Below, piece by piece: positions 1-11,134 of a stretch of 64,000 nt of DNA. The notes under the pieces were generated by a model. That model was not told the DNA's origin. It worked only from the letters and a program-made list of their open reading frames with translations, and made no database searches. Each line of letters opens with the position of its first letter. The stretch's first letter is position 1. Made by a program: the position numbers and the translations under genes. Origin of the DNA: Anthostomella pinea (lineage: Eukaryota > Ascomycota > Sordariomycetes > Xylariales > Xylariaceae). The stretch is from the NCBI GenBank assembly GCA_963556695.1, contig CAUWAG010000003.1:7006001-7070000 (forward strand), given 5' to 3'.

Positions 1-543
1 CCTTCAGCACTCTCAGATCTCTACGTCCAGATTACAGCACCAGCACACATTCTAAACCACATAGATTTCACTGGCCACTCGCTTCTTTTGCCACCTCCAC
101 CGTCGCACCAGACAACGAACGCCTGGGTGCCTTCTCTACACATACCTACCACCAACCTCCATCACCTCAAGAAAGGTCAATACGACGTGACAGGTCCGGC
201 CCCCTTCCCGATCCCACCTGTGTAGTGCGTCACTCACAGTCACATGTAACCGGCGTTGGAGTCTATTTCCGACACGACGCCGACTGGCTCAAGAACTACG
301 TCTTGGGTCGGGTGGCGGTAGGCGACCTAGAGTGCGCCTTCGAAATGATTGAGCGGGTGCAAAGGGGCGGTACATCGGCCAGAGTCGTTCACGACGCCCG
401 CTGGCCCGCCGCCCTGGCGATGGAATGATTTATGATTTATTTTATTATTAACCTCTTCGACCGGAAGGGAGGAGCCAAACCCAAATACCCCAAAAGACAA
501 CAAAAAGCAGAGGACTCCAGGCGGAGACGTTCGGGCGCTGACA

Positions 544-726
544 ATGCAGGAGAGCAACCAGGCGCTGCCCATCGTGCTCTCTGACAAGTATCATGACCTC
601 GACAAAGACCGGGGCGACATTATCTACTATTCTGGCCCGAACAGCCGTACCAACGAAGACCCAGACAAGCACAAACCGTCGACCTCTGGCACAAAGCCTC
701 TCAAGGCCTCTCTAGATGAGTTCAAG
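544..726 (+). pseudogene. SRA-YDG-like domain fragment
   Basis: The 61 codons before a GTATGT donor at 727 resemble the central part of fungal SRA-YDG (PUA-like) domains. There is a 'LPIVLS' strand, a Lys/Asp-rich turn, a 'GDIIYYSG' segment, and an 'SxGTKxLxAS' stretch that in the family precedes the 'PVRV' strand. SRA domains bind (hemi)methylated or modified DNA. I could not find the expected upstream part of the domain in frame, nor a convincing continuation after the putative intron, so this looks like a remnant or a badly diverged gene. The ATG at 544 is only the first in-frame Met and may not be the true start. The family call is from memory of the motif pattern. Confidence 0.4.
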
Positions 727-1046
727 GTATGTTTGAGCCCAGACACGCACGGCGGACGACCTGATACACGCGCTGACCAAGATGACTTCGTGTTCCCAAC
801 CCAGCAGATTGAGATGGTATCGATGATGTGGAATCAATTCAGGCTCTGCCGCAACCTTGAGCAAATTAACGATGGTAATTTTGTTTTTGGTGGCTCATGG
901 CTGAACTCTGTTCGTCTTCTCCCTCAAGCTCAACGCCATTATGCTGACCAAGATGACAGGCGCTGTACCCTGCCGACATCAGATTGCCCCTGAGCATGAC
1001 CGCGGAGCGCATTTGACAGGCATCCCAAGGGCTGAGACTGGCGGAG

Positions 1047-1588
1047 ATGGCTCCCCGCGAGAACGAACCCTCCGACCCCTCCGACCGTCACCCGACCGAT
1101 CAACCCGCGAAAGAGGGTGTCAGAGGCGTCGTTCGCCATGATGGCAAGTTCGAGTGCCACGAGGAGCGCCCCGGCGGAACCTGCTACTCGGTCATGACCA
1201 ACAAGGCCCACATCATCATATCTCACCTCTCGTCGGTGCACAAGGCCGTCGGCAAGTACCTGGAGAACGAGGCCAAGAAGACCCTTCCCAGCGGCGACCC
1301 CGAGGAAAGCTGGCCGTGCCACTCAAACCCCCGCTGGCCGCCCTGCGCGCTGTCATGGCTGTAATGATCGCCGACCTGAATGGCATTAAAGAACAGATAA
1401 TGAAGGCCACCGGCAGGATGCGTTGGCCGGCGCCGCTCGGATCGACCGATGCCATCAAGGCCCTCTATGACACGTGGAAGGCCGAGAACTGTGGTGCCAA
1501 TGATGTCGTCGACGATGAGGTCGCCGAAGAAGAAGACCTTGCAGATCCTGCTGCCCCTTCGCCTGATAGTCTAGATACAATATCATGA
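1047..1588 (+). pseudogene. Unidentified frame-split ORF with possible zinc-finger motif
   Basis: Two overlapping plus-strand reading frames look like parts of one protein. The first (1047-1364) is acidic and contains a Cys-x7/8-Cys...His-x5/6-His arrangement around 1155-1240 that could be a degenerate C2H2 finger. The second (continuing to 1588) holds a helical segment and a very acidic tail (DDEVAEEEDLAD), ending at 1588. No intron with acceptable splice sites joins them, so either a frameshift lies near 1300 or one frame is spurious. I do not recognise the family. Confidence 0.25.
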
Positions 1589-1860
1589 ATAGGTGCAATA
1601 CTGCAGGGAATTGATTTGATAATGGCGGTATCTTTGGGGTCAAATGGTTGCTTCATCCGGCTTTACTTCAATACCCTTTAAATTAACAATGAAGAATGTT
1701 GTCTTATATGCCGACGTTCCTCTGCAGCTGGTGACATATGGGAGCCCCAAGTGGTTGTCACATCGTGTATCCTATGGTATTATTCAAGGGAAAACAGCGT
1801 TTCTGTAGCACGTGAGACTGACGTCTGGCCTGACATTCTCTCCTCATAAGATCGCCTGTA

Positions 1861-3222
1861 TCATGCCACACTCTGCGCAACAAGCTCAGCGACCAGACCA
1901 GCGACGCCATAGCTTGACTGGAAGCCAAAACCATCCATCCCATAAGCATGAACCACCTTAATGGGACCTAAAGCTTCATCTTCGATGGTCTCCGTCTCAA
2001 CCCGTGGACCCCCATCGCGGTGCGGTCTCCAACCAATCTGATGCCTCACAACGCGAAGTGCCTCAACGCCCTCTCCTGCTTCCACGATCCCAGGCGCGAC
2101 CTGGACGGCACGCTTCATGATTCTCTCGGCGAGCGACATGTCCGGCTGCGCCGCCCACGACGGGTTCCTGCAGCCTCCAAGCACCGCCCCGGCACCGGGC
2201 CCGCGAGTGATCACGTAGCAGCACTCGCCGATCGAGCTGTCGAAGTCCTGGGAGCCGGAAATGGCGTATGAACCTGCGAGCTCATTTGCCACGATCACGA
2301 GTTGCCCCTGAACCGGACGCAAGGCCGCATCTTCAACACCGCCGAGGGTCAAGGACCCTAGTCCGGTGCAGTTCACTACCACGACGGGCGGGGTCGGCGT
2401 CAGCTGCAGGGCTTCGCGGATGTGCGACAGTGTTGCCCGTTGGAATAGGACGCCCTCGTCTAGACAGCTCGAATACAGCCAGTGGAGATATGTGTCCGGG
2501 TCTAGTGACAGAGATCTGTAGGTCACGCCCCAATCTGCGAAGGCTGGCACTTGGTCTTTGCTCAGGAACTTGTACTGGATTTGTGTAAGCCACCCTGACT
2601 GGACTGCATATCGAGGGCAACGGGAGGATGTGAGTTGACACGAGAAAGGGGTTGGGAAAAGGAGGAAAAATAGGCCATACCCCTGACACCAAGTCCTTGT
2701 ACCAGTTCTTCAGCCCTTCCGGCTTCCGGTCAACCTTGCGATAATATTTTGTGGCGACTGCCGCGTGCCGACGAACAATCAGCTTCGTGCTCAGTGAAGT
2801 ATATGATCATCAGCAGCAGACCGACCTTGCTCCCGAACACCAGAACCTGGCCTAGTCTGTGCAAGCTTGAGCAGTTCGTGCCAAGTCACGGTATCCCAGC
2901 CTGCCTCCCGAGACCCCTCGTCAGAGATGCTGCAAGCGTCAATATCGTTACCATGATCATTCTACCTGAATATCTGCAGAGACTCCACTCACGGGTCCCA
3001 GTCTGCCCCTGCCCATCGGCTGCAGTATTCGACGTCTTGGTCCGAGGGCATGTGCTTCGCGATGACCCGGATATCTTTATATCCTTGTCTGGCGAGGGTC
3101 AACGCTGTGGTGAGTCCCACGACCCCAGCACTGAACAGAAGTCAGCATATTGAGTGGTACGCTGTGGAAGGGCGCTTTTACCCTAACACCACTATGGGTG
3201 TACCATGGGTGCCGCCGCCCAT
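1861..3222 (-). CDS. D-amino-acid oxidase (FAD-dependent), 5 exons
   Basis: Predicted to oxidise D-amino acids to 2-oxo acids with FAD, releasing ammonia and H2O2; this is usually a peroxisomal activity. Exons read on the minus strand are 3222-3182, 3130-2993, 2929-2826, 2757-2681 and 2574-1861. All introns are GT-AG, phases agree, and the sum is 357 residues, the usual family length. The N-terminus forms the dinucleotide-binding motif GAGVVGL, split by intron 1, followed by a Trp-Ala-Gly-Ala-Asp-Trp segment typical of the family. The last exon carries 'NCTGLG' and, near the C-terminus, 'VVHAYG...GFGFQSSYG', the region that usually ends in the FAD/substrate-binding signature. The typical His-Gly-Gly in that signature is Met-Asp-Gly here, which is unusual. 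The final residues are not an obvious SKL peroxisomal signal. A D-aspartate oxidase cannot be excluded. Confidence 0.88.
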
Positions 3223-4738
3223 GTTTCACAGTTGAGGAAATAAAAAGGGAAAAAAGCCTTGCAATGTGGAGAGGCCTAGCAGCCAGATAGTGGGGGGGGG
3301 GAGAGGAGGTCGTGTATGAAGGTACGGTCCGAGTATTCTGCGAGCTTTGGCGTAAGCTCTGACACAGATATCCAAGCCGGGGCAATGGGTCTCTTTTATG
3401 CGGTACGTCAAAAATACAGTTGCCTGCTGCGAGTGTGATCCTTCGATCGTTCCCTACACCGAGGTCGAAGCTCAAGCCGAAGCTCAAGCCGAAGCCGGAG
3501 CCGGAGCCGGAGCCCGCAGGTGCGGGGCCCTGATCGCGGACTCCTATATTGCCCCCTGTAGCTACGAGGTTGCCAAGCTAGGCCCCGAATAGGCCGAATT
3601 TCCGGCTCTTGGGTGAGGGAATTCACCGGCATCGCACTCGGAGCTGGACGAGGGGAGAAGCCGTCGTGGTTCGGGCCGTGGATCATGTTGCGTGCGAATA
3701 TTTACCTTCGTCCTATGATCTACACTTAACCTGGTTCAGGATATCATCCTCTTTCAAGCCCAGTATTTCCATCTCGCCTTCTTTAGATTGCCATAGATCT
3801 TCAGTGTACATATACCGAAGCTCTATGTAAGCAGCCGTCATCTATGCTGGTTCTGACTGAGGGCGCACCATCTTCAAAGCGAATATCGTCCCATTGAATC
3901 GACCTTCCATAAGTGAAAATGTCCAGCTGTGCCGATCTCCTCAATGAACTCGGTCTTCGTTAGCGCGCCACCATTGAACGGCCAGAGATTGAAGCCTGGT
4001 ATATCAGGAAGCCCCTTGATACCTCACTGGGCCATCTCGCTAGGATCGACAGAAGTGTAACGCAAAGATGGCAAAGAGGAGATAAGGGAGACCTGAGTCA
4101 TAATAATTCAGGTGAAATACATCCCCTTTCTTCTGAGGAGCAATGACTCCCTTGACATCACTCACAGGAAGCAGAAAAAAACATGGCATCACGAGTCATA
4201 TAAATTTTGGCTTGAATACCACACGTTCAGTATTCATGGTGCATCAAGGTGCTTGAATGCTCATCAAGGTGCTCAAATGCTCAAGTTGATGTAAGCACGA
4301 TCACTCCCCATGTCGCCAGGCACCCAATCATGCAAGCAATGAAGGGCTATCCAGGGAAAGGCTTGCCATCGAAGCGCATCCGCTCTCCCCAATACAGTAC
4401 CAACGCCACTGTGGTACGCGCCGAACCAGAGGGATTGCACCATCTTGCTTCCCGCCGGGCACCGGCTACGCAGGCGGTGGAGGGTCATATGGCGGAGGGC
4501 CCACCGGCAAAGCGCATCAAATACCACGTTAACACCCGAAGAAACACAGCCTGAAGCGTGTTAGTTGCATTCCTTACACCGACCAATCATTCAAATCGAG
4601 GCTACGCCGCGGCCCTACGCAAGCTACGGGGCGACGCACCCAGGAGATGGAAGTAAAGTTCCCTGGGAGACGGGTCACGACTGCCCCCCCCCCCCAAGGC
4701 CAGCCAACGGGAATCTAGAGGGGTAGTCCGTGCGTTGG

Positions 4739-4866
4739 CAGCCAGCCAGGAGCCAGCCAGCCAGGAGCCAGCCAGCCAACCAGTCAGGCGTGATCCGTGC
4801 GTTGCCAGCCAGCTAGGAGCCCTGGAAAAACCAGAGCCAGCTGGAGCCAGCCAGGCCCAGGGCCAG
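4739..4866. repeat. GCCA-rich short tandem repeat region
   Basis: Irregular tandem copies of 'gccagccaggagccagcca' and shorter GCCA units run through this stretch, with one interruption at about 4785-4803. It looks like a simple satellite without coding potential. Confidence 0.7.
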
Positions 4867-5703
4867 CCATACAGGGCCTAGCGCCGGAGCGGGATCCAGA
4901 GCCTCCGCACCAATCAGATCGCAGGGCTCAACGCAGGAAGAGAATTGGGTGCCGTTCCGTTCCTCCACTTCGTTCTAGAACTTCACTTCCACAAATCAAC
5001 AAGTATCTCTGGGAAGGGAGTAAGAGCATGACTAGATGTTGATAACACATATTGCATCACGTCCAACCTTGGTTGGAAGCATGACACCTGGACAAGAAGC
5101 CGACGAGATCACTTACGCTTCGACTGGCGGGCGATCCTGTACATGGGAGCAGAGCTGGATTATATGCTCACGGTCGACGGCATTCGCACGTTGATCCTGT
5201 TTGCCAACAAGTGCATGGATATAGAGCCCGAGCAGGTGTCCAAGCCATCCCCGAGTTACCGCCCAAGTGATCTCTTAAGTCACCTCCCGAGTGACCGCCC
5301 GAGCCATCTAAGCCGTCATTGACCTAACTCAAGACGACGAACCCCAGCCCGGAGCCAAGGCCAAATCAATGCTGGATGCTGGCACCGAATACTTTCCGGT
5401 GACATGTTCCTCCGTGATATGAGCCCGAGATTACAGCGTGGACACCGTTCGTGATGAACGCGCGACCTTGCTTCCAAGTAGATATATCAAGTCTGCTCGG
5501 GTGAGATGAGTCTGACACTTATAGAATACAATTGAACATACCGGTAGAGTACATCCCTAGAATAAGTTATCTGAATACGCAGAACCTGTTGTGGGCTTGG
5601 GAGAGTTGATTACAGGCAGCGGTACACTGTGCACACGGAGTCACCCTCCCGAGTCTCCGTTCACACACCTTGGTATAATTCCGACTCATCGAATCATAAC
5701 ACT

Positions 5704-5777
5704 GGAATAAGTACCCTCGAATGAGCAGTCATGCTCGAAGAAACTAACTAGAATGCTTATTCCGGAGCGCTTACTCC
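5704..5777. repeat. 74-bp palindromic module, copy A
   Basis: Begins with ggaataagt and a second near-copy 'gaatgagca', and ends with the inverted counterparts 'tgcttattcc' and 'cttactcc'. The layout (outer half-site, 8-base spacer, inner half-site, about 26-base centre, inverted inner and outer half-sites) and the exact length recur at 9303-9376. It may be the end structure of a non-autonomous element; nothing coding is inside. Confidence 0.55.
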
Positions 5778-6401
5778 AAACACGAGAGAACACCCCTGAG
5801 AAACTAGGACCTCGTTTGAGGGTGTATCATACAGTGACTTTTGAGATTCAACGTCAGATGTATAGGAACGAGCGCACATGTTTAGGTTCGACTTCACGAT
5901 GGTCTGTCGTGATCGACACAAGCCATACCCGACAGACTGACAACGCGGCAACATGATCGCAGTTTGAGGCTAGGTATTTACACTGGCACTGGAGGAGTAA
6001 GAGAATTACATGTGGAAGCCAGCGCGCAAAAGCAGAACAACTTGCAGTAGAATAAGCAGTAAACAATGCAGTTTATTCCGGTCAAATACCACTGGATGTA
6101 GGCTCAGTCCATGTGGTAGCTGGCAATTGGTAGCTGGCAACCAGCAGCTGACACCTGGCACCTCCCGGGACCTTTCGGGCCAATGCTAGGTTGGTTGGCC
6201 AAATTGGGACTGGCCCGTGCGCCGGGTTCTTCTCCCCTTCGTTTTTTGGCCGTTCGTCAAGCCTTTTGCTTCCTCTCGAAAAAGTCTCCGTTAGCAAACC
6301 TCAATCCGCCCGTCCACCCCCTTCAGTCTCCTCTCCTCTCAATTGCACTCGGGTTGCAATTGACTCTCTTTTAATCAGAGGAACAGATCTACCTCGCCAA
6401 T

Positions 6402-8961
6402 ATGTTCCGGAACGCCCTCCGACAGTCCACGCGCGCTGCGAGCGCAATCTCTGCGGGCAGAATCGTTGTAAGTCGTCGACAACATCCAGCCGCATCGGTC
6501 TCTATTCCATCGAATACTCGATGCGACCGGTCTCAATCCATCTCCATACCATTTCCGAAGCTCAATGCCAGTTCATATGTGTTTTGGGAAACTCGCTGAG
6601 CTTGCAGAAGCTCCAATGACACTGCAGCTTGACCAGCCTCGGACTTTCGGCTAATTAAGTTTTGAAGGCACGAAATGCCGCACCAGCCGCCCTCAACGTC
6701 CAGGCCCGATCCTACGCCGACAAGGCCTCTCCCACCGAGGTTTCTTCTATCCTAGAACAGAGAATCCGTGGTGTTTCCGAGTCGTCCAGCTTGGCTGAGA
6801 CTGGACGCGTACTGGTACGTATAGAAACATCCCGTCCCAAGACCCTGAGCCCTGGTTTCGAGAACAAGCTTTGCTATTCCCTTTCCTTCTTCATCTAGAA
6901 GCTGGCCGTGCGGGTTTAAAAGACAGAATGTTAACATACAAGCAGTCTGTCGGGTATGTGGGCCCCGATGGCGAGATTTTCAAGTCGACGCAAACACCAT
7001 CTCCCAATGACCCCTCTAGTCTCGTCCATCATCGAACCAATGTCTCGACAACATCATCCATATGTCCCAACTACAGCGCATCATATATGAATATGTGGAT
7101 CAGTGTTGCTGACGGAGGACTTGTGTAGTGATGGTATCGCCCGTGTGCACGGCATGGCCAACGTTCAGGCCGAGGAGCTCGTCGAGTAGGTCCATCCGGC
7201 TCTGTCATATCATATGGAGGGCAAGCAATTAACAAGATGTCAGGTTCGCTTCCGGCGTCAAAGGAATGTGCATGAACCTCGAGGCCGGCCAAGTTGGTGT
7301 CGTGCTCTTCGGTTCCGACCGTCTCGTCAAAGAAGGCGAAACCGTCAAGCGTACCGGAGAAATTGTGAGTCCACGACGATACCCGGCGCGTTATTGTGAA
7401 CAGCGAGACTGACCATGATGAATAGGTCGACGTTCCCGTTGGCCCGGAGATGCTCGGACGTGTCGTCGATGCCCTGGGTAACCCCATCGATGGCAAGGGT
7501 CCTCTCAACACCAAGGAACGCAGAAGGGCTCAACTGAAGGCCCCCGGCATCCTGCCCCGACAATCCGTCAACCAGCCCGTGCAGACCGGTCTGAAGTCCA
7601 TCGACGCCATGGTCCCCATTGGCCGTGGCCAGCGTGAGTTGATCATCGGTGATCGTCAGACCGGAAAGACTGCCGTCGCCCTGGATGCCATGCTCAACCA
7701 GAAGCGATGGAACAGTGGCAATGACGAGACCAAGAAGCTCTACTGCATCTACGTCGCTGTCGGTCAGAAGCGATCTACCGTTGCCCAGCTTGTCAAGACT
7801 CTTGAGGAGAACGACGCCATGAAGTACTCTATCGTCGTTGCTGCGACTGCTTCCGAGGCCGCGCCTTTGCAGTACATTGCCCCCTTCACTGGCGCAAGTA
7901 TAGGGTATGTACATTTCTCCCTCTTCATAGAATGAGTAGTTGCTGACTATTTTTCCAGCGAATGGTTCCGGGTTTGTACATTTCCGAGTCTCTTGTTGTC
8001 CCATATGGCCAAGTCCTTAGCGCGCGAATTTCCTCTTCTAGCCTGTATGAGGGGCACTTTGCTCCAGAGTCATGCATCTTGACTCCTTGCTTCTCGTCAA
8101 ATATCTGAAAGGAGTAATTGCTGACTCTAGTTTGCTAATAGGACAATGGTAAACACGCGCTCCTCATCTTCGACGATTTGTCCAAGCAGGCCGTCGCCTA
8201 CCGCCAAATGTCTCTGCTGCTGCGCCGCCCCCCCGGACGTGAGGCGTACCCCGGTGACGTCTTCTACCTCCACTCGCGTCTGCTGGAGCGTGCTGCCAAG
8301 ATGAACGACAAGCTCGGTGGTGGTTCCTTGACTGCTCTGCCCATCATTGAGACGCAGGGTGGTGATGTGTCTGCCTACATTCCTACCAACGTCATTTCCA
8401 TCACGGACGGTCAAATCTTCTTGGAGGCGGAACTTTTCTACAAGGGTGTCCGACCTGCCATCAACGTCGGTCTGTCCGTGTCTCGTGTCGGTTCAGCTGC
8501 GCAGCTCAAGGCCATGAAGCAAGTCGCTGGTTCCCTGAAGCTTTTCTTGGCCCAGTACCGTGAAGTCGCCGCTTTCGCTCAATTCGGTTCCGATCTCGAT
8601 GCTGCTACCAAGCAGACCCTCAACAGAGGTGAACGTGTAAGTGCTATCCGCACCGATTGGGTGACTACGAGATGATGCTAACACTACCCCTTTACAGCTG
8701 ACGGAGCTTCTCAAGCAGAAGCAGTACTCCCCCATGGCCGTCAACGAGATGGTTCCTCTTATCTACGCTGGTGTCAACGGTATGCTCGACTCGGTTCCTG
8801 TGGCCAAGATCCTCCAGTGGGAAGCCGACCTCCTGTCACACCTCAGGACCAACGAGTCGGATCTGCTTGCCACTATTGACAAGGAGGGCGCGCTCAGCAA
8901 GGACCTCGAGCAAAGATTGAAGGACGTGCTCACCAGCTTCACCAAGAGCTTCACCTCTTAA
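6402..8961 (+). CDS. ATP1: Mitochondrial F1F0 ATP synthase subunit alpha, 9 exons
   Basis: Non-catalytic alpha subunit of the F1 head in the mitochondrial matrix. Exons are 6402-6467, 6668-6814, 6946-6953, 7129-7185, 7244-7364, 7426-7904, 7959-7971, 8142-8636 and 8698-8961. All introns are GT-AG with consistent phase, giving 549 residues, normal for fungal ATP1. The first exon supplies an Arg/Ser-rich presequence ([13 protein letters not shown]...). Exon 6 carries the P-loop GDRQTGKT at about residues 207-214. Exon 8 starts with the DNGKHAL...[29 protein letters not shown] region cut short by the exon limit, and also holds [10 protein letters not shown] with the conserved Arg. Two exons are unusually small: 8 nt (Ser-Val-Gly) and 13 nt (Gly-Glu-Trp-Phe-Arg). 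Without them the reading frame is lost and conserved residues are missing. Strong identification. Confidence 0.97.
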
Positions 8962-9826
8962 AATGGTTAATTAGAAAGCATCAACGGAGGACTGTCCATA
9001 CCTGGGAGGTCAGAAGTGGTGTTTTGTGTTTCGTTAGAGGCGATGAGTGTTGACAGGTGCTGATTAGTGAGGATACGGGTTAGAAGTGGGAAACCCCCAG
9101 TTCAACCCTTGTAAAATAGAGCCAAAACTCAAGAGCACTCGATTCCTTTTGTCCAGTAACCTGACCCAATCAACTATATTACCTGAATCCCATGTTCAAA
9201 ATCTACCGGAAGAGTTCCAAGTTCGGCACCTGGGGGGTACATGTACACTGATCCCTCATAAGTCTCCGTACACACTAGCAAACAAGTGAAAAGTGTCAAA
9301 CCGGAATAAGCACCATGGAATGAGCATTATAAGTGGCTTATCAAACCAGACTTGCTTATTCCTCTATGGTTATTCCAGTATTTCGAGATTTCCACGGGCG
9401 ACCTGGAGTCTTACCTATTAACATGGCGCGTACGGATACTTCCATCATGAGGGTCCCGGCTTAGCGCGCACCTGCAGGAGGCTGGAGCTCCCTCTCCGGC
9501 CCCGGCGCCACTAATGGCGGGTGCCCGTGACATCATCAACAGCATCATCCTCTGTTTGAACAGAAGGCGGGACTTCCATCAATGTTCTTCCACTACGAGT
9601 TGGAGCAGTCCAAAAACTTCTATACGCAGACAATTGAACGATCCACCAGGTCATTTACGTCTTCTGCGATTTCTTCATTGCAAGCAACCCGTTCTACACA
9701 CCACCATCTGATCTGACCTTTCTGTTCTGCTCAAGACTCCCCGCGATAGAGTACAGCTTTACATAGACTTCAGAGCTTTGTCGAATCCATTCACATACAC
9801 CAGCACAAGGGACCCTCGAAGATCAA
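8962..9826. other. Intergenic region between ATP1 and NAD(P)H-hydrate dehydratase
   Basis: Holds the ATP1 3' region, the second 74-bp palindromic module (9303-9376), and the upstream region of the next gene. Upstream of both palindromic modules there is also a shared 'gtctccgt(t)cacac' stretch, suggesting that the repeat may extend leftwards. No gene is supported. Confidence 0.5.
9303..9376. repeat. 74-bp palindromic module, copy B
   Basis: Starts ggaataagcaccatggaatg followed by agca, and ends with tgcttattcc and, 8 bases further, ttattcc in inverted order. It has the same length and half-site spacing as copy A at 5704-5777, although the central sequence differs. Confidence 0.55.
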
Positions 9827-11134
9827 ATGAGTACCCAAGCCAGCGAGATGTCGCCAGCTACGAGAGACATCCTAGGCAAGGTGCGCCAGATGGTGCCACC
9901 CATGCTAGAGAGATTTCACAAAGGTACGCATTGCTCCAGGTGTCTGCTGAGACAGCGTGGGCGCGGTTGAAGAAGACCATATGCTGACAATCTGGCCCTT
10001 GTTCCAGGTCAACTGGGTCGTGTTGCTGTCATTGGCGGTAGCGAAGACTACACCGGTGCTCCATATTTCTCTGCTATGGCGAGTGCTCGTCTAGGCTGCG
10101 ATATGGTGCGTGATGCACTCCAGTGTTCAGCTTCCATGTCCTTCACTACACGACCAACCACGATCAGGGATAAGCTTTACTGACGACTTGTTCTTCGAAT
10201 AGTCCCACCTCATCTGTACCCCCGGCGCCGCCGCTGTGATCAAGACCTACAGCCCGAACATAATGGTACACCCGCTGATGCGGCAATCGCCCTCTCCCTC
10301 GTCCCCGTCCCCTCCGGCGTCCGAGACCGACCCAGGCCAGATCTCCAGCAAGATTATCGAGATGCTGCCACGGCTACACGTGCTAGTCATCGGCCCAGGA
10401 CTCGGTCGTGATCCGCTCATGCAAGAGACGTGCGCCAAGGTGCTGGCGGCGGCGCGCGAGCGCAAGATGCCCGTGGTTCTGGATGCGGACGCACTGGCCA
10501 TTGTGATAAGCAAGCCTGAGCTCGTCAAGGGTTGGCGCGAGGTCGTGCTCACGCCCAATGTCGTCGAGTTTGGCCGCCTCTGGAAAGGTGTCAAGTCCGA
10601 GGACGCCAAGGGCGGCGGCGCTGAATCGTCTGCACAGGTCGAGGAGCTGTGCAAGGCGCTTGACGGTGTCACTATCGTACAGAAGGGCGGCAAGGACTTC
10701 ATCAGCAATGGCGAGACCACCCTCACTGTCGACCTCAAGGGCGGCCTGAAGCGGAGTGGCGGCCAAGGCGATACGCTGACGGGCAGCATTGCAACGTTCC
10801 TCGGCTGGCGTGCGGCATACCTTGAAGGCCTTTGGGACCACGGCGGACACTTGAAGGAGGAGGAGATGCTGGGTCTGGCGGCCTTTGGTGGTGCGGCTAT
10901 CACGAGAGTGAGTTCATTCGTTGCAACTTCTAGCACGCAATGCTCGGTTCACTGACTCTTCCTAGGAATGCTCTCGTCTTGCTTTCGAGCAGAAGGGCAG
11001 AAGTCTCCAGGCCAGCGACCTGACAGAACAGGTTCACATCGCGTTCAACAACCTAATTGGCGAGCCAAGCAGGTAAGATTCACCTTGCTTAAAGGCGTAG
11101 TTCATGAACGTACATGCTAATAAATTGCAGCTAG
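9827..11134 (+). CDS. ATP-dependent (S)-NAD(P)H-hydrate dehydratase, 5 exons
   Basis: Repairs hydrated NAD(P)H by ATP-driven dehydration (CARKD/YjeF C-terminal, ribokinase-like fold). Exons are 9827-9923, 10008-10105, 10203-10907, 10966-11072 and 11131-11134, in consistent phase, giving 336 residues. Visible motifs are '[16 protein letters not shown]' and 'SARLGCD' near the N-terminus, 'VIGPGLGRD' in the nucleotide-binding region, 'LDADAL', and '[17 protein letters not shown]', which contains the catalytic Asp region. The last intron places the stop codon in a 4-nt terminal exon (C then TAG). Reading straight through its donor would give a slightly different C-terminus. A Ser/Pro-rich insert follows '[10 protein letters not shown]' and is not conserved in general. 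Confidence 0.93.

Larger units (their letters stand above)
3223..6401. other. Gene-poor stretch with short repeats
   Basis: No convincing gene. Small ORFs (for example around 4250-4554) have no recognisable motif. There is a repeated Glu/Ala-Gly codon run near 3465-3515, a GCCA-rich tandem region near 4740-4865, poly-C at about 4684-4695, loosely repeated 'gagtgacc/aagtcacc' units near 5250-5320, and the 74-bp palindromic module at 5704-5777. The last about 150 bases before 6402 are pyrimidine-rich and probably form the ATP1 promoter and leader. Confidence 0.5.

Noticed and set aside
10247..10936. 229-codon minus-strand ORF opposite the NAD(P)H-hydrate dehydratase
   Set aside because: Shadow of the third exon of the plus-strand gene; no motif of its own.
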